Below are positions 50,191 to 58,702 of a stretch of 64,000 nucleotides of DNA, piece by piece (the stretch's first letter is position 1; every line of letters starts with the position of its first letter). The stretch comes from Salinimicrobium nanhaiense (GTDB lineage Bacteria > Bacteroidota > Bacteroidia > Flavobacteriales > Flavobacteriaceae): positions 222,147 through 286,146 of the forward strand of contig JAAVJQ010000004.1 of NCBI GenBank assembly GCA_012038135.1. Reading direction: 5' to 3'. A model generated the notes under the pieces. The model made no database searches. It had not been told where the DNA came from and saw only the letters and a program-made list of their open reading frames with translations. The translations under genes and the position numbers were made by a program.

Positions 50191-51031
50191 GAAACAGCGG
50201 GAGCTGGGTGATATCATTACCGATACTTTTAAATTTCTCCGACAAAATTTTAAGCCTCTCTTTAAAACCATTTTTAAGATCACAGGACCCGTTTTCGTGA
50301 TCCTGCTGTTTGCTATAGGTTATTATTCCTATCTCGGGATGGATATTCTCCAAAATCCCTTTTTTGGCGATAGTGAAGAGGTGGATGTAGAAATGTACTT
50401 TATTGCCGTATTCATCCTGTTTTCTTCCCTCCTCGCTTTCTATGTCCTATTGTATGGGACAGTTCTTAATTATATAAAAAGCTACATCCGGAATTCGGGC
50501 GTGGTGAACAGTACGGAAGTCTTTCAGGGGGTCAAAAATGATTTTGGAAGCATGCTTGCTATCATGATCCTGGTGGGTATCATTACAATTTTCGGTCTAT
50601 TATTATGCGTGCTTCCGGGAGTATATGTATGGGTGCCGCTATCTTTGGCTCCGGCCATGCTGGTCTTTGCCCGCACCTCTATCGCAGATTCCATAAGTTA
50701 TTCCTTCAGCCTGATCAAAGACAACTGGTGGAGCACATTTTTCACCCTTTTTGTGATCACCCTGCTGGTATATCTTATTGGAATGATCTTTCAGTTTCCA
50801 ATGATGATCTACATGTTCATAAAGGCTTTTACAATCTCTCAGCAAGGTAGCGCTGCAAATCCTGCAGAACTTATTGATTGGGTGTACGTGTTTTTTAACG
50901 TGATCTCATCCCTGTTCCAGTACCTGCTTTCGATCATTTTAGTCGTGGCTTCGGCTTTTATTTATCACCACCTGGATGAAAAGAAAAATGCCACAGGCTC
51001 TTATGAGCGCATTTCAAATTTAGGGTCTTAA
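50165..51031 (+). CDS. Multi-span membrane protein of the MoxR/SpoIIM cluster
   Basis: 288 residues with about six hydrophobic segments (e.g. PVFVILLFAIGYYSYLG, FIAVFILFSSLLAFYVLLYG, MLAIMILVGIITIFGLLL, STFFTLFVITLLVYLIGMI, LLSIILVVASAFIYHHL). No function can be assigned; similar proteins occupy this position in other Bacteroidota clusters. It overlaps the SpoIIM-like gene by 26 nt and precedes the DUF4129 gene by 2 nt, so it belongs to the same transcript. Confidence 0.82.
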   Translation: MSHKTIEFKKQRELGDIITDTFKFLRQNFKPLFKTIFKITGPVFVILLFAIGYYSYLGMDILQNPFFGDSEEVDVEMYFIAVFILFSSLLAFYVLLYGTVLNYIKSYIRNSGVVNSTEVFQGVKNDFGSMLAIMILVGIITIFGLLLCVLPGVYVWVPLSLAPAMLVFARTSIADSISYSFSLIKDNWWSTFFTLFVITLLVYLIGMIFQFPMMIYMFIKAFTISQQGSAANPAELIDWVYVFFNVISSLFQYLLSIILVVASAFIYHHLDEKKNATGSYERISNLGS

Positions 51032-51033
51032 AA

Positions 51034-51780
51034 ATGTCAAAATTCCTCCTCTTTTTGTGCATTAGTTTTAGTTGCTTCGGAATTTCCGGAGAGGCAAGGC
51101 TGCTCTCGCAAACTGCGGAAACTGAAGTTGTTCCCCTGGATTTTTCCGAAGAAACCCTGGAGAAATTTAAACAGGATCCCGATTTTGATTATACTGAAGC
51201 TACGGCCGAAGATAACTGGTGGACCAAGTTCAAGCGGTATATAAGGTTGCAGTGGAACAGGTTCATGAACTGGCTTTTTGGTGATTATGAAGCTCCCCTG
51301 CTGCTGGCGATTTTCCTCGATATTCTGCCTTATTTGCTGCTGGGTTTGTTGCTGGTTTTTTTGCTCTACCTCATTGCAAAGATCAACCCCGGAAGTTACT
51401 TTTTTGGTGATCCTGCAAAAGCGGAGATCCATTTTGATGAAGAGGAAAAAATCATCAGGACCCGTGATATCAAAAAACTTATAGAAAAAGCGCTTTCAAA
51501 GGAAAATTACAGGCTGGCAGTGCGTTATCATTTTCTTTATGTGCTTCAGCAACTGTCCCGGCAGGAGCTGGTGATCTACGACAGCGCCAAGACCGATGAA
51601 GAATATGTACAGGAGATCGAGGATCCTGCTTTAAAAGTCCAATTCAAGCGGGTGAACCGCATCTACGATTTTGTGTGGTACGGTAACTTCGAAACCACTG
51701 CAGAAAATTACCTAAAGATCAAAAATGAATTCGAAAAAGTTGAACTTTTAATCCGGCCACAGTATGAGCAAAGCCTATAA
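51034..51780 (+). CDS. DUF4129 domain membrane protein
   Basis: 248 residues. A signal peptide or first helix at the N-terminus (FLLFLCISFSCFGISGEA), an acidic periplasmic stretch, a transmembrane helix at about 87-112 (LAIFLDILPYLLLGLLLVFLLYLIAK, given here as LLLGLLLVFLLYLIAK) and a cytoplasmic helical DUF4129 domain (RLAVRYHFLYVLQQLSRQE... RIYDFVWYGNFE). DUF4129 often neighbours MoxR ATPases and transglutaminase-like proteins. It overlaps the DUF4350 gene by 17 nt. Molecular role unknown. Confidence 0.87.
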   Translation: MSKFLLFLCISFSCFGISGEARLLSQTAETEVVPLDFSEETLEKFKQDPDFDYTEATAEDNWWTKFKRYIRLQWNRFMNWLFGDYEAPLLLAIFLDILPYLLLGLLLVFLLYLIAKINPGSYFFGDPAKAEIHFDEEEKIIRTRDIKKLIEKALSKENYRLAVRYHFLYVLQQLSRQELVIYDSAKTDEEYVQEIEDPALKVQFKRVNRIYDFVWYGNFETTAENYLKIKNEFEKVELLIRPQYEQSL

Positions 51781-52957
51781 GATCACCCTCGGCCTCCTGG
51801 TGGTGATGCTGGTAATGCTCACCTGGCTTGAGGCAAACGAACCCCGGGAGGTAAACTGGTTCCCCAGCTATTCGGCGGCAGATCATATTCCCCTGGGCAC
51901 AAAAGTGCTGTTTGAAAATCTTAAAGAACAGGACATTGATCTTAAAGGAGTTAATGTTCCTCCGTTTGAATTTCTCGAGGATACCACGCTTACCGGCACC
52001 TACTTTTTTCTGAACAACAGCCTGCAAATAGACCAGAATGAACTCAAAAGAATTCTTGAGTGGGTGGAAAAAGGCAATACCGCCTTCTTTATTGCTGAAA
52101 GCTTCAGCGAAAACCTGCTGGATACTTTTAACCTGAAAACTGAGATCCTCGTGCCACAGGATGGGATCTCCTCAAAACCCCGGCTCAACTTCACCCATTC
52201 TAACCTGAAGCAGAAAAAACCTTATATATTCGATAAGGAAACCTACCAGGGAATATTTTCAGAAAATGATACCCTGCCGCGGGATGTGCTGGGGGTGACG
52301 CAGCTGCAAACAGATACCGTTTCTCAACCTAAAATGAATTTCATAAGAGATACTGTCGGGAAAGGCTTCGTATATCTGCATCTAATGCCAAAAGCTTTCA
52401 GCAATTATTTTTTACTGGATGAGGATAATGCAGCATACGCAGAACGTGCTTTAGCTTACATTCCTGCTCAAAAAACCCTTTTTTGGGACCACTATTATAA
52501 GTCGGGAAAATCTTTTTACACCTCTCCCCTCTATTTGATCCTCAACAACAAACCTCTCCGCTGGGCGTATTACTTCCTGCTTTTAGGCAGTGTGTTATTT
52601 ATCATTTTTGAAGGGAAACGCAAACAAAGAAGCATTCCTGTCATAGAACCATTAAAGAATCAAACGCTGGATTTCACCCGCACTATCGCCGGACTTTATC
52701 TTGACAAGGGGGATTTTAAAAGTATCGTTTCCAAAAAGATTAGTTTATTTTTGGAATATGTGAGATCCCACTATAGAGTTTCCACACAGGAAGTCAATGA
52801 TGATTTCTACCGGCGCCTGGCCGCGCTGAGTGAAAATACTGTTGAAGACGTACAAAAATTATGGCAGTACATGGCCCGGCTTGAGAAAGCAGAGTCTGTT
52901 TCAAAAGAGGAACTACTGCAGCTGAATAAAGCCATCAAAGCTTTTAAAAATAAGTAA
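51764..52957 (+). CDS. DUF4350 domain membrane protein
   Basis: 397 residues. An N-terminal transmembrane helix (ITLGLLVVMLVMLTWLEA), then a periplasmic DUF4350 domain related to GATase/IFT52-like folds (GTKVLFENLKEQ... GNTAFFIAESFSENLL), a second helix near 268-285 (WAYYFLLLGSVLFIIFEG) and a cytoplasmic tail. It probably works with the MoxR and DUF58 proteins encoded directly downstream (the MoxR ATG follows its stop with no gap). The function is unknown. Confidence 0.87.
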   Translation: MSKAYKITLGLLVVMLVMLTWLEANEPREVNWFPSYSAADHIPLGTKVLFENLKEQDIDLKGVNVPPFEFLEDTTLTGTYFFLNNSLQIDQNELKRILEWVEKGNTAFFIAESFSENLLDTFNLKTEILVPQDGISSKPRLNFTHSNLKQKKPYIFDKETYQGIFSENDTLPRDVLGVTQLQTDTVSQPKMNFIRDTVGKGFVYLHLMPKAFSNYFLLDEDNAAYAERALAYIPAQKTLFWDHYYKSGKSFYTSPLYLILNNKPLRWAYYFLLLGSVLFIIFEGKRKQRSIPVIEPLKNQTLDFTRTIAGLYLDKGDFKSIVSKKISLFLEYVRSHYRVSTQEVNDDFYRRLAALSENTVEDVQKLWQYMARLEKAESVSKEELLQLNKAIKAFKNK

Positions 52958-53956
52958 ATGGAAAACGAAGAAATAAGAAACGAAGAGATCACTTTTGAGA
53001 ACAGGATTCCGCTGGAGGATCTAAAGTCTTCAGTAGAAAGTCTCAAGGCGCAACTTTCAAAGATCATTATTGGACAGGAGAAATTCATCGAGTTGTTGAT
53101 CGTAGGCCTTCTTGCAGATGGTCATGTGTTGATAGAAGGTGTTCCCGGAGTGGCCAAAACCATCACTGCCAAATTATTCGCTAAAACCCTTAAGACAAAT
53201 TTCAGCCGCATCCAGTTCACCCCCGATCTTATGCCGAGTGATGTGCTGGGGACTTCTGTGCTTAACGCAAAAACTTCCGACTTTGAGTTTAAGCCGGGGC
53301 CAATCTTTTCGAATATTGTTCTAATCGACGAGATCAATCGTGCTCCTGCCAAAACCCAGGCTGCACTTTTTGAAGTGATGGAAGAAAGACAGATCACTAT
53401 TGATGGAAAACAACATCGCATGGAGCCGCCTTTCATGGTGATTGCCACGCAAAACCCTATTGAGCAGGAAGGAACCTATGCCCTTCCGGAAGCCCAGCTG
53501 GACAGATTCCTCTTCAAGATCAATGTGGACTATCCTCAAATGGACGAGGAAGTGATGATCCTGCAAACGCACCATGAGCGGCAGGGAGTGGCTCCTCAAA
53601 CTAAAATTGAAGCTGTACTGGATCCTGAAAAACTTCAGGCACTGCGTTCGCAGATCCAGGGAATCAGAATAGAGCAAAAACTGTTGAAATATATAGCCGA
53701 AATAGTAAGCAAGACCAGAAACCATCCGCACTTGTACCTGGGAGCTTCTCCACGTGCTTCTATTGCCATCATGAATGCCTCCAAGGCAGTTGCAGCCGTA
53801 GAAGGAAGAGATTTTATAATTCCGGAAGACATTAAAAAAGTACTGCAACCTGTGCTGGGTCACCGAATCATTCTCTCTCCCGAAAGAGAAATGGAAGGCA
53901 GCACTACTGCAAGTGTCATCGAAATGATCACTCATTCTGTAGAAATCCCAAGATAA
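52958..53956 (+). CDS. MoxR-family AAA+ ATPase
   Basis: 332 residues. A chaperone-like AAA+ ATPase that typically activates a VWA/MIDAS partner. Walker A is in LIEGVPGVAKTITAKLFA, Walker B in NIVLIDEINRAPAKTQAALFEVMEER, sensor 1 in MVIATQNPIEQEGTYALPEAQLDRF and sensor 2 in LGASPRASIAIMNA. The ATG follows the DUF4350 stop directly, and the DUF58 gene starts one base after its stop. Its partner is most likely the DUF58 protein. Confidence 0.95.
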   Translation: MENEEIRNEEITFENRIPLEDLKSSVESLKAQLSKIIIGQEKFIELLIVGLLADGHVLIEGVPGVAKTITAKLFAKTLKTNFSRIQFTPDLMPSDVLGTSVLNAKTSDFEFKPGPIFSNIVLIDEINRAPAKTQAALFEVMEERQITIDGKQHRMEPPFMVIATQNPIEQEGTYALPEAQLDRFLFKINVDYPQMDEEVMILQTHHERQGVAPQTKIEAVLDPEKLQALRSQIQGIRIEQKLLKYIAEIVSKTRNHPHLYLGASPRASIAIMNASKAVAAVEGRDFIIPEDIKKVLQPVLGHRIILSPEREMEGSTTASVIEMITHSVEIPR

Positions 53957-53957
53957 C

Positions 53958-55289
53958 TTGCTCCGGTTCTTAAAATCCCTATACCTGCACCAACGCTTCT
54001 TTGTCGTCACCTTCACCCTGGCGGCAGGATTCCTGTTTTCATACTGGTTTGGATGGCTGTACCCTATCCTGTGGTTGCTCACAATCATCTTTCTCCTGAT
54101 TGTAATGGCAGATGTCATTGCCCTCTATAAAAGCCGCGGAATCACTGCAGAAAGGATCCTGCCTGAAAAATTCTCCAACAGCGATGAGAATGAGGTGCAG
54201 GTGATGCTTCAGAATTATTATGGTTTTAAGGCGAATGTGGAGATCATTGACGAGATCCCGGTGCAGTTCCAAAAAAGGGATTTTTTGCACAGGCTTAAAA
54301 TTCCGCAGCAAAGTTCTTCCACCCTTAACTATTCCCTGCGGCCGGTGGAACGCGGCGAATATTTCTTCGGAAATTTAAATGTCTTTGCCTCCACTCCCCT
54401 GAAGCTGGTAAAACGCAGGCAGAGATTTCAGAAAGAACAGATGGTAAAAGTATATCCGTCGTTCATCCAGATGAAGAAGTACGATTTCATGGCCATCGAC
54501 AGAAAGATCGCGCAACCGGGATTGAAAAAGATCAGGAAGATTGGGCATACCATGGAGTTTGAGCAAATACGGGATTATGTGCTGGGAGATGATGTACGCA
54601 GCATCAACTGGAAAGCTACGGCCAAACAGGGCGATCTTATGGTCAACCAGTACCAGGATGAGCGGTCCCAGCCGGTTTACTCGGTGATCGATACCGGCCG
54701 TACCATGAAGATGCCTTTCAACCACCTTAAGTTGCTGGATTACGCGGTAAATTCCGCTTTGGCCTTTTCCAACATTGCCCTGAAAAAGAAAGATAAAGCC
54801 GGACTCATCACTTTTTCTAATAAAATGGAAAAGGTGATCCCCGCCAGTTCGAAAAAGACACATCTAAATCTCCTTTTAGAGACCTTATACAACGTCAATA
54901 CCCGCTTCAATGATTCAGATTTTGGATTGCTGTACACTCACGCCAACCGCAGATTACCGCAACGAAGCTTGCTGCTACTCTACACGAATTTTGAACATTT
55001 GAGCGCCCTTCACCGGCAGCTACCTTACCTGCTCGCCCTGGCCAGAAAACACCTGCTTGTGGTCATCTTTTTTGAAAATACAGAACTGGAAAGTTTTATC
55101 CAGGCCGATGCAGAGAAATTGGGGGAGATCTTTGACCAGACCATTGCCGAGCAATTCAGCTATGACAAAAGATTAATGGCTAAGGAACTTCAGAAGCACG
55201 GGATCCAGACCATTCTCACCAAACCCGAAGACCTTACCGTCAATACCATCAACAAATATTTGGAGATCAAAAAAAGGGGAATTTTGTAG
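53958..55289 (+). CDS. DUF58 (VWA-like) membrane protein
   Basis: 443 residues from a TTG start at 53958; no ATG is placed better and the TTG lies one base after the moxR stop, favouring translational coupling. Two N-terminal hydrophobic helices (VVTFTLAAGFLFSYWFGWL and ILWLLTIIFLLIVMADVIA) precede a beta-rich region and the DUF58 core DYVLGDDVRSINWKATAKQG (about residues 210-230), with a VWA-like fold behind it (YSVIDTGRTMKMPF as the MIDAS-like DxGRS region). It is the last gene of the cluster; heptad arrays follow. Confidence 0.92.
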   Translation: MLRFLKSLYLHQRFFVVTFTLAAGFLFSYWFGWLYPILWLLTIIFLLIVMADVIALYKSRGITAERILPEKFSNSDENEVQVMLQNYYGFKANVEIIDEIPVQFQKRDFLHRLKIPQQSSSTLNYSLRPVERGEYFFGNLNVFASTPLKLVKRRQRFQKEQMVKVYPSFIQMKKYDFMAIDRKIAQPGLKKIRKIGHTMEFEQIRDYVLGDDVRSINWKATAKQGDLMVNQYQDERSQPVYSVIDTGRTMKMPFNHLKLLDYAVNSALAFSNIALKKKDKAGLITFSNKMEKVIPASSKKTHLNLLLETLYNVNTRFNDSDFGLLYTHANRRLPQRSLLLLYTNFEHLSALHRQLPYLLALARKHLLVVIFFENTELESFIQADAEKLGEIFDQTIAEQFSYDKRLMAKELQKHGIQTILTKPEDLTVNTINKYLEIKKRGIL

Positions 55290-55299
55290 CTGTCTATTA

Positions 55300-55327
55300 G
55301 AACCAAGAGGCAAGATTCAAGAGACAA
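55300..55327. repeat. Heptad array H4-left, resembling the end of S23 cassette 2
   Basis: Units gaaccaa, gaggcaa, gattcaa, gagacaa, followed by the palindrome CAAGACTTTTTGTCTTG (55325-55341). On the minus strand GACAAAAAGTCTTG (14 nt) followed by cttg-type heptads matches the 3' end of S23-like copy 2 at 27851-27864 and its right array. It starts 10 nt after the DUF58 stop. Confidence 0.65.
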
Positions 55328-55368
55328 GACTTTTTGTCTTGTTTAAAAAATGATTGGACCAGTAATTT

Positions 55369-55431
55369 GAAATTTGGTGCCGGAATTTGGTGCCTGGAAT
55401 TTGGTGCTTGAAATTTGGTGCTTGAAATCTA
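55369..55431. repeat. Heptad/14-mer array H4-right
   Basis: Units gaaattt, ggtgccg, gaatttg, gtgcctg, gaatttg, gtgcttg, aaatttg, gtgcttg, aaatcta, an obvious 14-nt period built of two heptads. The last unit supplies the stop codon of the photolyase gene (minus strand). Confidence 0.85.
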
Positions 55432-56739
55432 ATCCAGCGCTTTCTTATAGGTTTCCAATGCCCTCGCTCTGGCAAATTGGTGATCCAGCATAGGCTCAAG
55501 ATACCCTGCCTTAAATTCAGGGATCCATGTCTTCACATATTCCAGCTTTGGATCAAATTTCTTTAGCTGCGTATCGGGATTAAAAATTCGGAAGTAAGGC
55601 GTGGCATCACAGCCGGTTCCTGCGGCCCATTGCCAGTTTCCGTTGTTGGAGGCCAGTTCATAATCCAAAAGCTTTTCGGCGAAATAAGCTTCTCCCCAGC
55701 GCCAGTCGATGAGCAGATGCTTGCAGAGGAATCCGGCAACCAACATTCGGACTCTGTTGTGCATCCAGCCGGTCTCGTTTAGCTGCCGCATTCCTGCATC
55801 CACGAGGGGATATCCGGTTTCTCCTTTTCTCCACAAATCAAATTCCCGCTCATTATTCCGCCATGGGATCCTGTCATATTTGCTTCGGAAGTTTTGATGT
55901 TCCACCTGCGGAAAATGCCACAGGATCATCATAAAAAACTCCCTCCAGATAAGCTCATTAAGCCACACTTCATTCAGCTGAAGCGCCTTCTTTACCAGCT
56001 GCCGCACACTGATGGTTCCAAACCTGAGATGCACCCCCACCATGCTAGTACCCGATATAGCAGGAAGGTTTCGGGTGTTGTGGTAATTGCGGATGAGATC
56101 TTCAGAAATGTCAGCTTCAGGAACATGATCTTCTACAGGATCGAATCCAATCTCTTCCAGGGAAGGCAGCTCCATTTTTGGCATTTTAAGCAGGTGTTCC
56201 AGATGCTCTTCCGAAGGAAGACTTAGAACTCCCTCACTGTGCAGCCGGTTTTTCCATATCCGGGAGTAGGGAGTGAAAACAGTGTATGGAGAACCGTCGG
56301 ACTTCATCACCTCATTCTTTTCAAAGATCACCTGATCTTTAAACGTGTGGAAGTTTACTCCGTGTTCAGCTAAAAGATCAGCTACTTCCTTATCTCTCCT
56401 GCGGGCATAGGGTTCATAGTCGTGGTTCGTGAAAACTTCCTTTACAGCATAATTGGAAAGCAGCTTTATAAATGCCTTTTTTGGCAACTCATGCAGTACC
56501 AACAACGAAGACCCATACTTACTGACTTCCTCATTGATCTTTTGCAGCTGCCTGTGAATAAAGGCAAGCCTGCGGTCTCTTTTATCGGGGAGAGTTTCTA
56601 AGATTTCAGGATCAAAAATGAATAACAGCAAAACAGGTCGGCCGCTTTTGAGAGCATGGTACAGCCCAGTATTATCCTCAAGGCGAAGATCCCTCCGCAA
56701 CCAGCATACAGCGATCCCGGTCTCTAAAGCTGCTTCCAT
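55429..56739 (-). CDS. phr: Cryptochrome/photolyase family protein (DNA photolyase)
   Basis: 436 residues. Repairs UV-induced pyrimidine dimers with blue light. The N-terminal alpha/beta domain starts AVCWLRRDLRLEDNTGLYHAL. The FAD domain contains ELIWREFFMMILWHFP, VDAGMRQLNETGWMHNRVRM and NNGNWQWAAGTGCDATPYFRIF, the conserved FAD and lesion-binding regions. Order and length fit class I CPD-type photolyases. It is the last gene of the carotenoid operon and overlaps the TspO-like gene by 16 nt. Its stop codon is part of a heptad array. Confidence 0.94.
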   Translation of the reverse strand: MEAALETGIAVCWLRRDLRLEDNTGLYHALKSGRPVLLLFIFDPEILETLPDKRDRRLAFIHRQLQKINEEVSKYGSSLLVLHELPKKAFIKLLSNYAVKEVFTNHDYEPYARRRDKEVADLLAEHGVNFHTFKDQVIFEKNEVMKSDGSPYTVFTPYSRIWKNRLHSEGVLSLPSEEHLEHLLKMPKMELPSLEEIGFDPVEDHVPEADISEDLIRNYHNTRNLPAISGTSMVGVHLRFGTISVRQLVKKALQLNEVWLNELIWREFFMMILWHFPQVEHQNFRSKYDRIPWRNNEREFDLWRKGETGYPLVDAGMRQLNETGWMHNRVRMLVAGFLCKHLLIDWRWGEAYFAEKLLDYELASNNGNWQWAAGTGCDATPYFRIFNPDTQLKKFDPKLEYVKTWIPEFKAGYLEPMLDHQFARARALETYKKALD

Positions 56740-57491
56740 GGGGAAGTTTCTCTGTTTTTGAATCCATGAATTCCGCTGCTAATTATAAGGATTCCCGCGG
56801 CGATAATGGCCGTTAAAAATATCACCTGATGTTCTCCTTTATTGGCGATCCCAACCGCCACCAGGCCCCATGCACCTACTAGAGCGAATTCTCTCATGTT
56901 GCGCGTCCAGGTGATGATTAGGTTTATAGCCAGGGCAGCGCCAATCATGAGAAGAGTCCAGATAACTTCTGAAATTCCAAAGCCATTCCAATCCAGGGAC
57001 GTCAACCAGGCAGCAGTATTCGCAATAAGAGCCACAGTGATCCAACCGGAATAGAACGAGAACGGCCACCACACAAAAGCAATGATCGAAAGTGGCGCAT
57101 CATCCAATTCCATTCGTGTTTTAAAAATGATCATGATCAAAGAAAACAGCAGCAACACCATGATCAAAACCGAAAGGCCTACGAAGTGATTTAACCAGGC
57201 GAAGATCCAGGCAATATTAAGCGCACAGGAAATAACGAACCACCATCCTATTTTACCGGCTTCTTCCCTGCCCCTGGAATTCGCTAATTGAAATATTACA
57301 AAGGCGGCGAGCGCCAAATAGATCAAACCCCAAATAGAAAATGCATACCTGGCGGGCGTAAATAGATTCTGATAATCGGCTGAAACAGATCCCATGGTTT
57401 CCCCGTTTATGGCTCCGGTATTAGAAAAATAATTGAAAATTACTACCAGGAGAAATGCGATAAGGTTCAGTATCTGTAATGATTTTTTCAT
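56724..57491 (-). CDS. TspO/MBR-like membrane protein
   Basis: 255 residues with about seven hydrophobic segments. The segment TPARYAFSIWGLIYLALAAFV recalls the PxWxFxxxWxxLY-type motif of TspO/MBR proteins, and WWFVISCALNIAWIFAWLNH and WWPFSFYSGWITVALIANTAAWL fit the tryptophan-rich pattern. It is longer than the typical 160-residue TspO, as in other Bacteroidota forms. TspO proteins bind tetrapyrroles and respond to light and oxygen in some bacteria. Overlaps of 4 nt with the cyclase gene and 16 nt with the photolyase gene place it firmly in the operon. Confidence 0.78.
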   Translation of the reverse strand: MKKSLQILNLIAFLLVVIFNYFSNTGAINGETMGSVSADYQNLFTPARYAFSIWGLIYLALAAFVIFQLANSRGREEAGKIGWWFVISCALNIAWIFAWLNHFVGLSVLIMVLLLFSLIMIIFKTRMELDDAPLSIIAFVWWPFSFYSGWITVALIANTAAWLTSLDWNGFGISEVIWTLLMIGAALAINLIITWTRNMREFALVGAWGLVAVGIANKGEHQVIFLTAIIAAGILIISSGIHGFKNRETSPWKQL

Positions 57492-58210
57492 AAGGCATGG
57501 GCTTTTCGGGTGATCTCCTGCGGCAATGATTTCCGGTTAAGAAGATATCGGTAGATCAAGAGGTTCAGCAGGATTAGCATAGCGCCGTAAAATGCATCTT
57601 CCACAGGAATGGTTCCTATTCTAAAGTTCATAAATTCCGAAGCATTGTACCACACCACCTCTTCTTCGATCCAGCTTCCGGTAAGGACACCATTTACAAA
57701 AAAGAAAGGAATCAGCAGCACGGCATACACAACATAAAATCGGGAGAGCCAGTTGATCTTCAGGAAAAATTCAGCAAAAAGGAGCACCAAGGAAAAGCTG
57801 ATAAAAGTAGTCGCAGTATAGCTTCTGTTGAAATTAAGCAAACCGAAGATTAGCATCCCGGTTACCAAAGTAAGGGTGATTATTTTTTGGGTTATTGGAT
57901 TCCCAACCTCGGGCATTAATAGGTTGAGGCAATGAAAGGTGAAGACGCAGGCATAGGGAATACAGAAGAAGAACAGTACTTCTTCCATGGGGAGGTTTCC
58001 AATCTCTATTCCCGTGAGATATCTATCATTGAAGCCCCAAACCCCCTGGTGTGTGAAATACATGTCCCACAGCACAAAGATGAATCCCGCAATAAAAACT
58101 GCAGGAAAGAAGGCACTCCAGGTTTTATAAAACTTCAGCTTAGGATGAAAGGAAAACAAAAACGGAATGATGATCGTAAAAAAATTGACCAGCAGGTAAG
58201 TGTATTGCAT
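57488..58210 (-). CDS. Lycopene cyclase domain protein (CrtYcd-type)
   Basis: 240 residues, mostly membrane-embedded with about seven helices. It carries two copies of the short lycopene cyclase domain, seen as GIEIGNLPMEEVLFFFCIPYACVF (first, motif PxEE) and RIGTIPVEDAFYGAMLILL (second, motif PxED), the bacterial and archaeal fused form of CrtYc/CrtYd. It converts lycopene to beta-carotene. The ATG overlaps the crtZ stop by one base (TGATG), so translation is likely coupled. Confidence 0.9.
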   Translation of the reverse strand: MQYTYLLVNFFTIIIPFLFSFHPKLKFYKTWSAFFPAVFIAGFIFVLWDMYFTHQGVWGFNDRYLTGIEIGNLPMEEVLFFFCIPYACVFTFHCLNLLMPEVGNPITQKIITLTLVTGMLIFGLLNFNRSYTATTFISFSLVLLFAEFFLKINWLSRFYVVYAVLLIPFFFVNGVLTGSWIEEEVVWYNASEFMNFRIGTIPVEDAFYGAMLILLNLLIYRYLLNRKSLPQEITRKAHAL

Positions 58211-58677
58211 CAGGCTCTTTTACGTTGTTCCTGGAAATATTTCATTGGAACCCAAAGCATTCCGAAGCACTCCCCGTCCTCTTTGTTGATATGTTTGTGA
58301 TGCATTTTATGTGCCCGTCTAATGGCTTTAAAATAAGAATTGTCGATCTTCCTGAGTACCTTAAATCGCTGATGAATAAAAATATCGTGGACGAAGAAAT
58401 AGGCGGTCCCATAAAGGGTAATTCCCAGGCCTATCCAAAAAAGGTAATTATGGCCTGCTTCCATCCCAAAATAAAGGGAGATGATACCGGGGATCGCAAA
58501 GATCAAAAAGAAAAAATCATTATGTTCAAAGAAGCCCGAAGATTCCTTTTTGTGGTGATCTTTATGTAGCGTCCACAGCAATCCATGCATTAGGTATTTA
58601 TGAGTAAACCACGCGACTCCTTCCATGGCAAGGAAAGCCGCGAGTACAATAAAAAAGTTCAATGCCATTGTTTCCAT
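58210..58677 (-). CDS. crtZ: Beta-carotene hydroxylase
   Basis: 155 residues from METMALNFFIVL; an in-frame start further upstream would overlap the neighbour. The four histidine boxes of CrtZ/fatty acid hydroxylases are present: HKYLMH, HKDHH, HDIFIH and HKMHH, within a helical membrane protein. It hydroxylates beta-carotene to zeaxanthin using O2 and a di-iron site. It belongs to the operon, one base overlapping the cyclase gene. Confidence 0.93.
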   Translation of the reverse strand: METMALNFFIVLAAFLAMEGVAWFTHKYLMHGLLWTLHKDHHKKESSGFFEHNDFFFLIFAIPGIISLYFGMEAGHNYLFWIGLGITLYGTAYFFVHDIFIHQRFKVLRKIDNSYFKAIRRAHKMHHKHINKEDGECFGMLWVPMKYFQEQRKRA

Positions 58678-58702
58678 AGTGTTATTTTGACTCTGCTCTA
58701 AA

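Noticed and set aside
55317..55499. 60-codon open frame on the minus strand
   Set aside because: It translates the 14-nt array (NFKHQIPGTKFRHQIS-type) and overlaps the photolyase 3' end.
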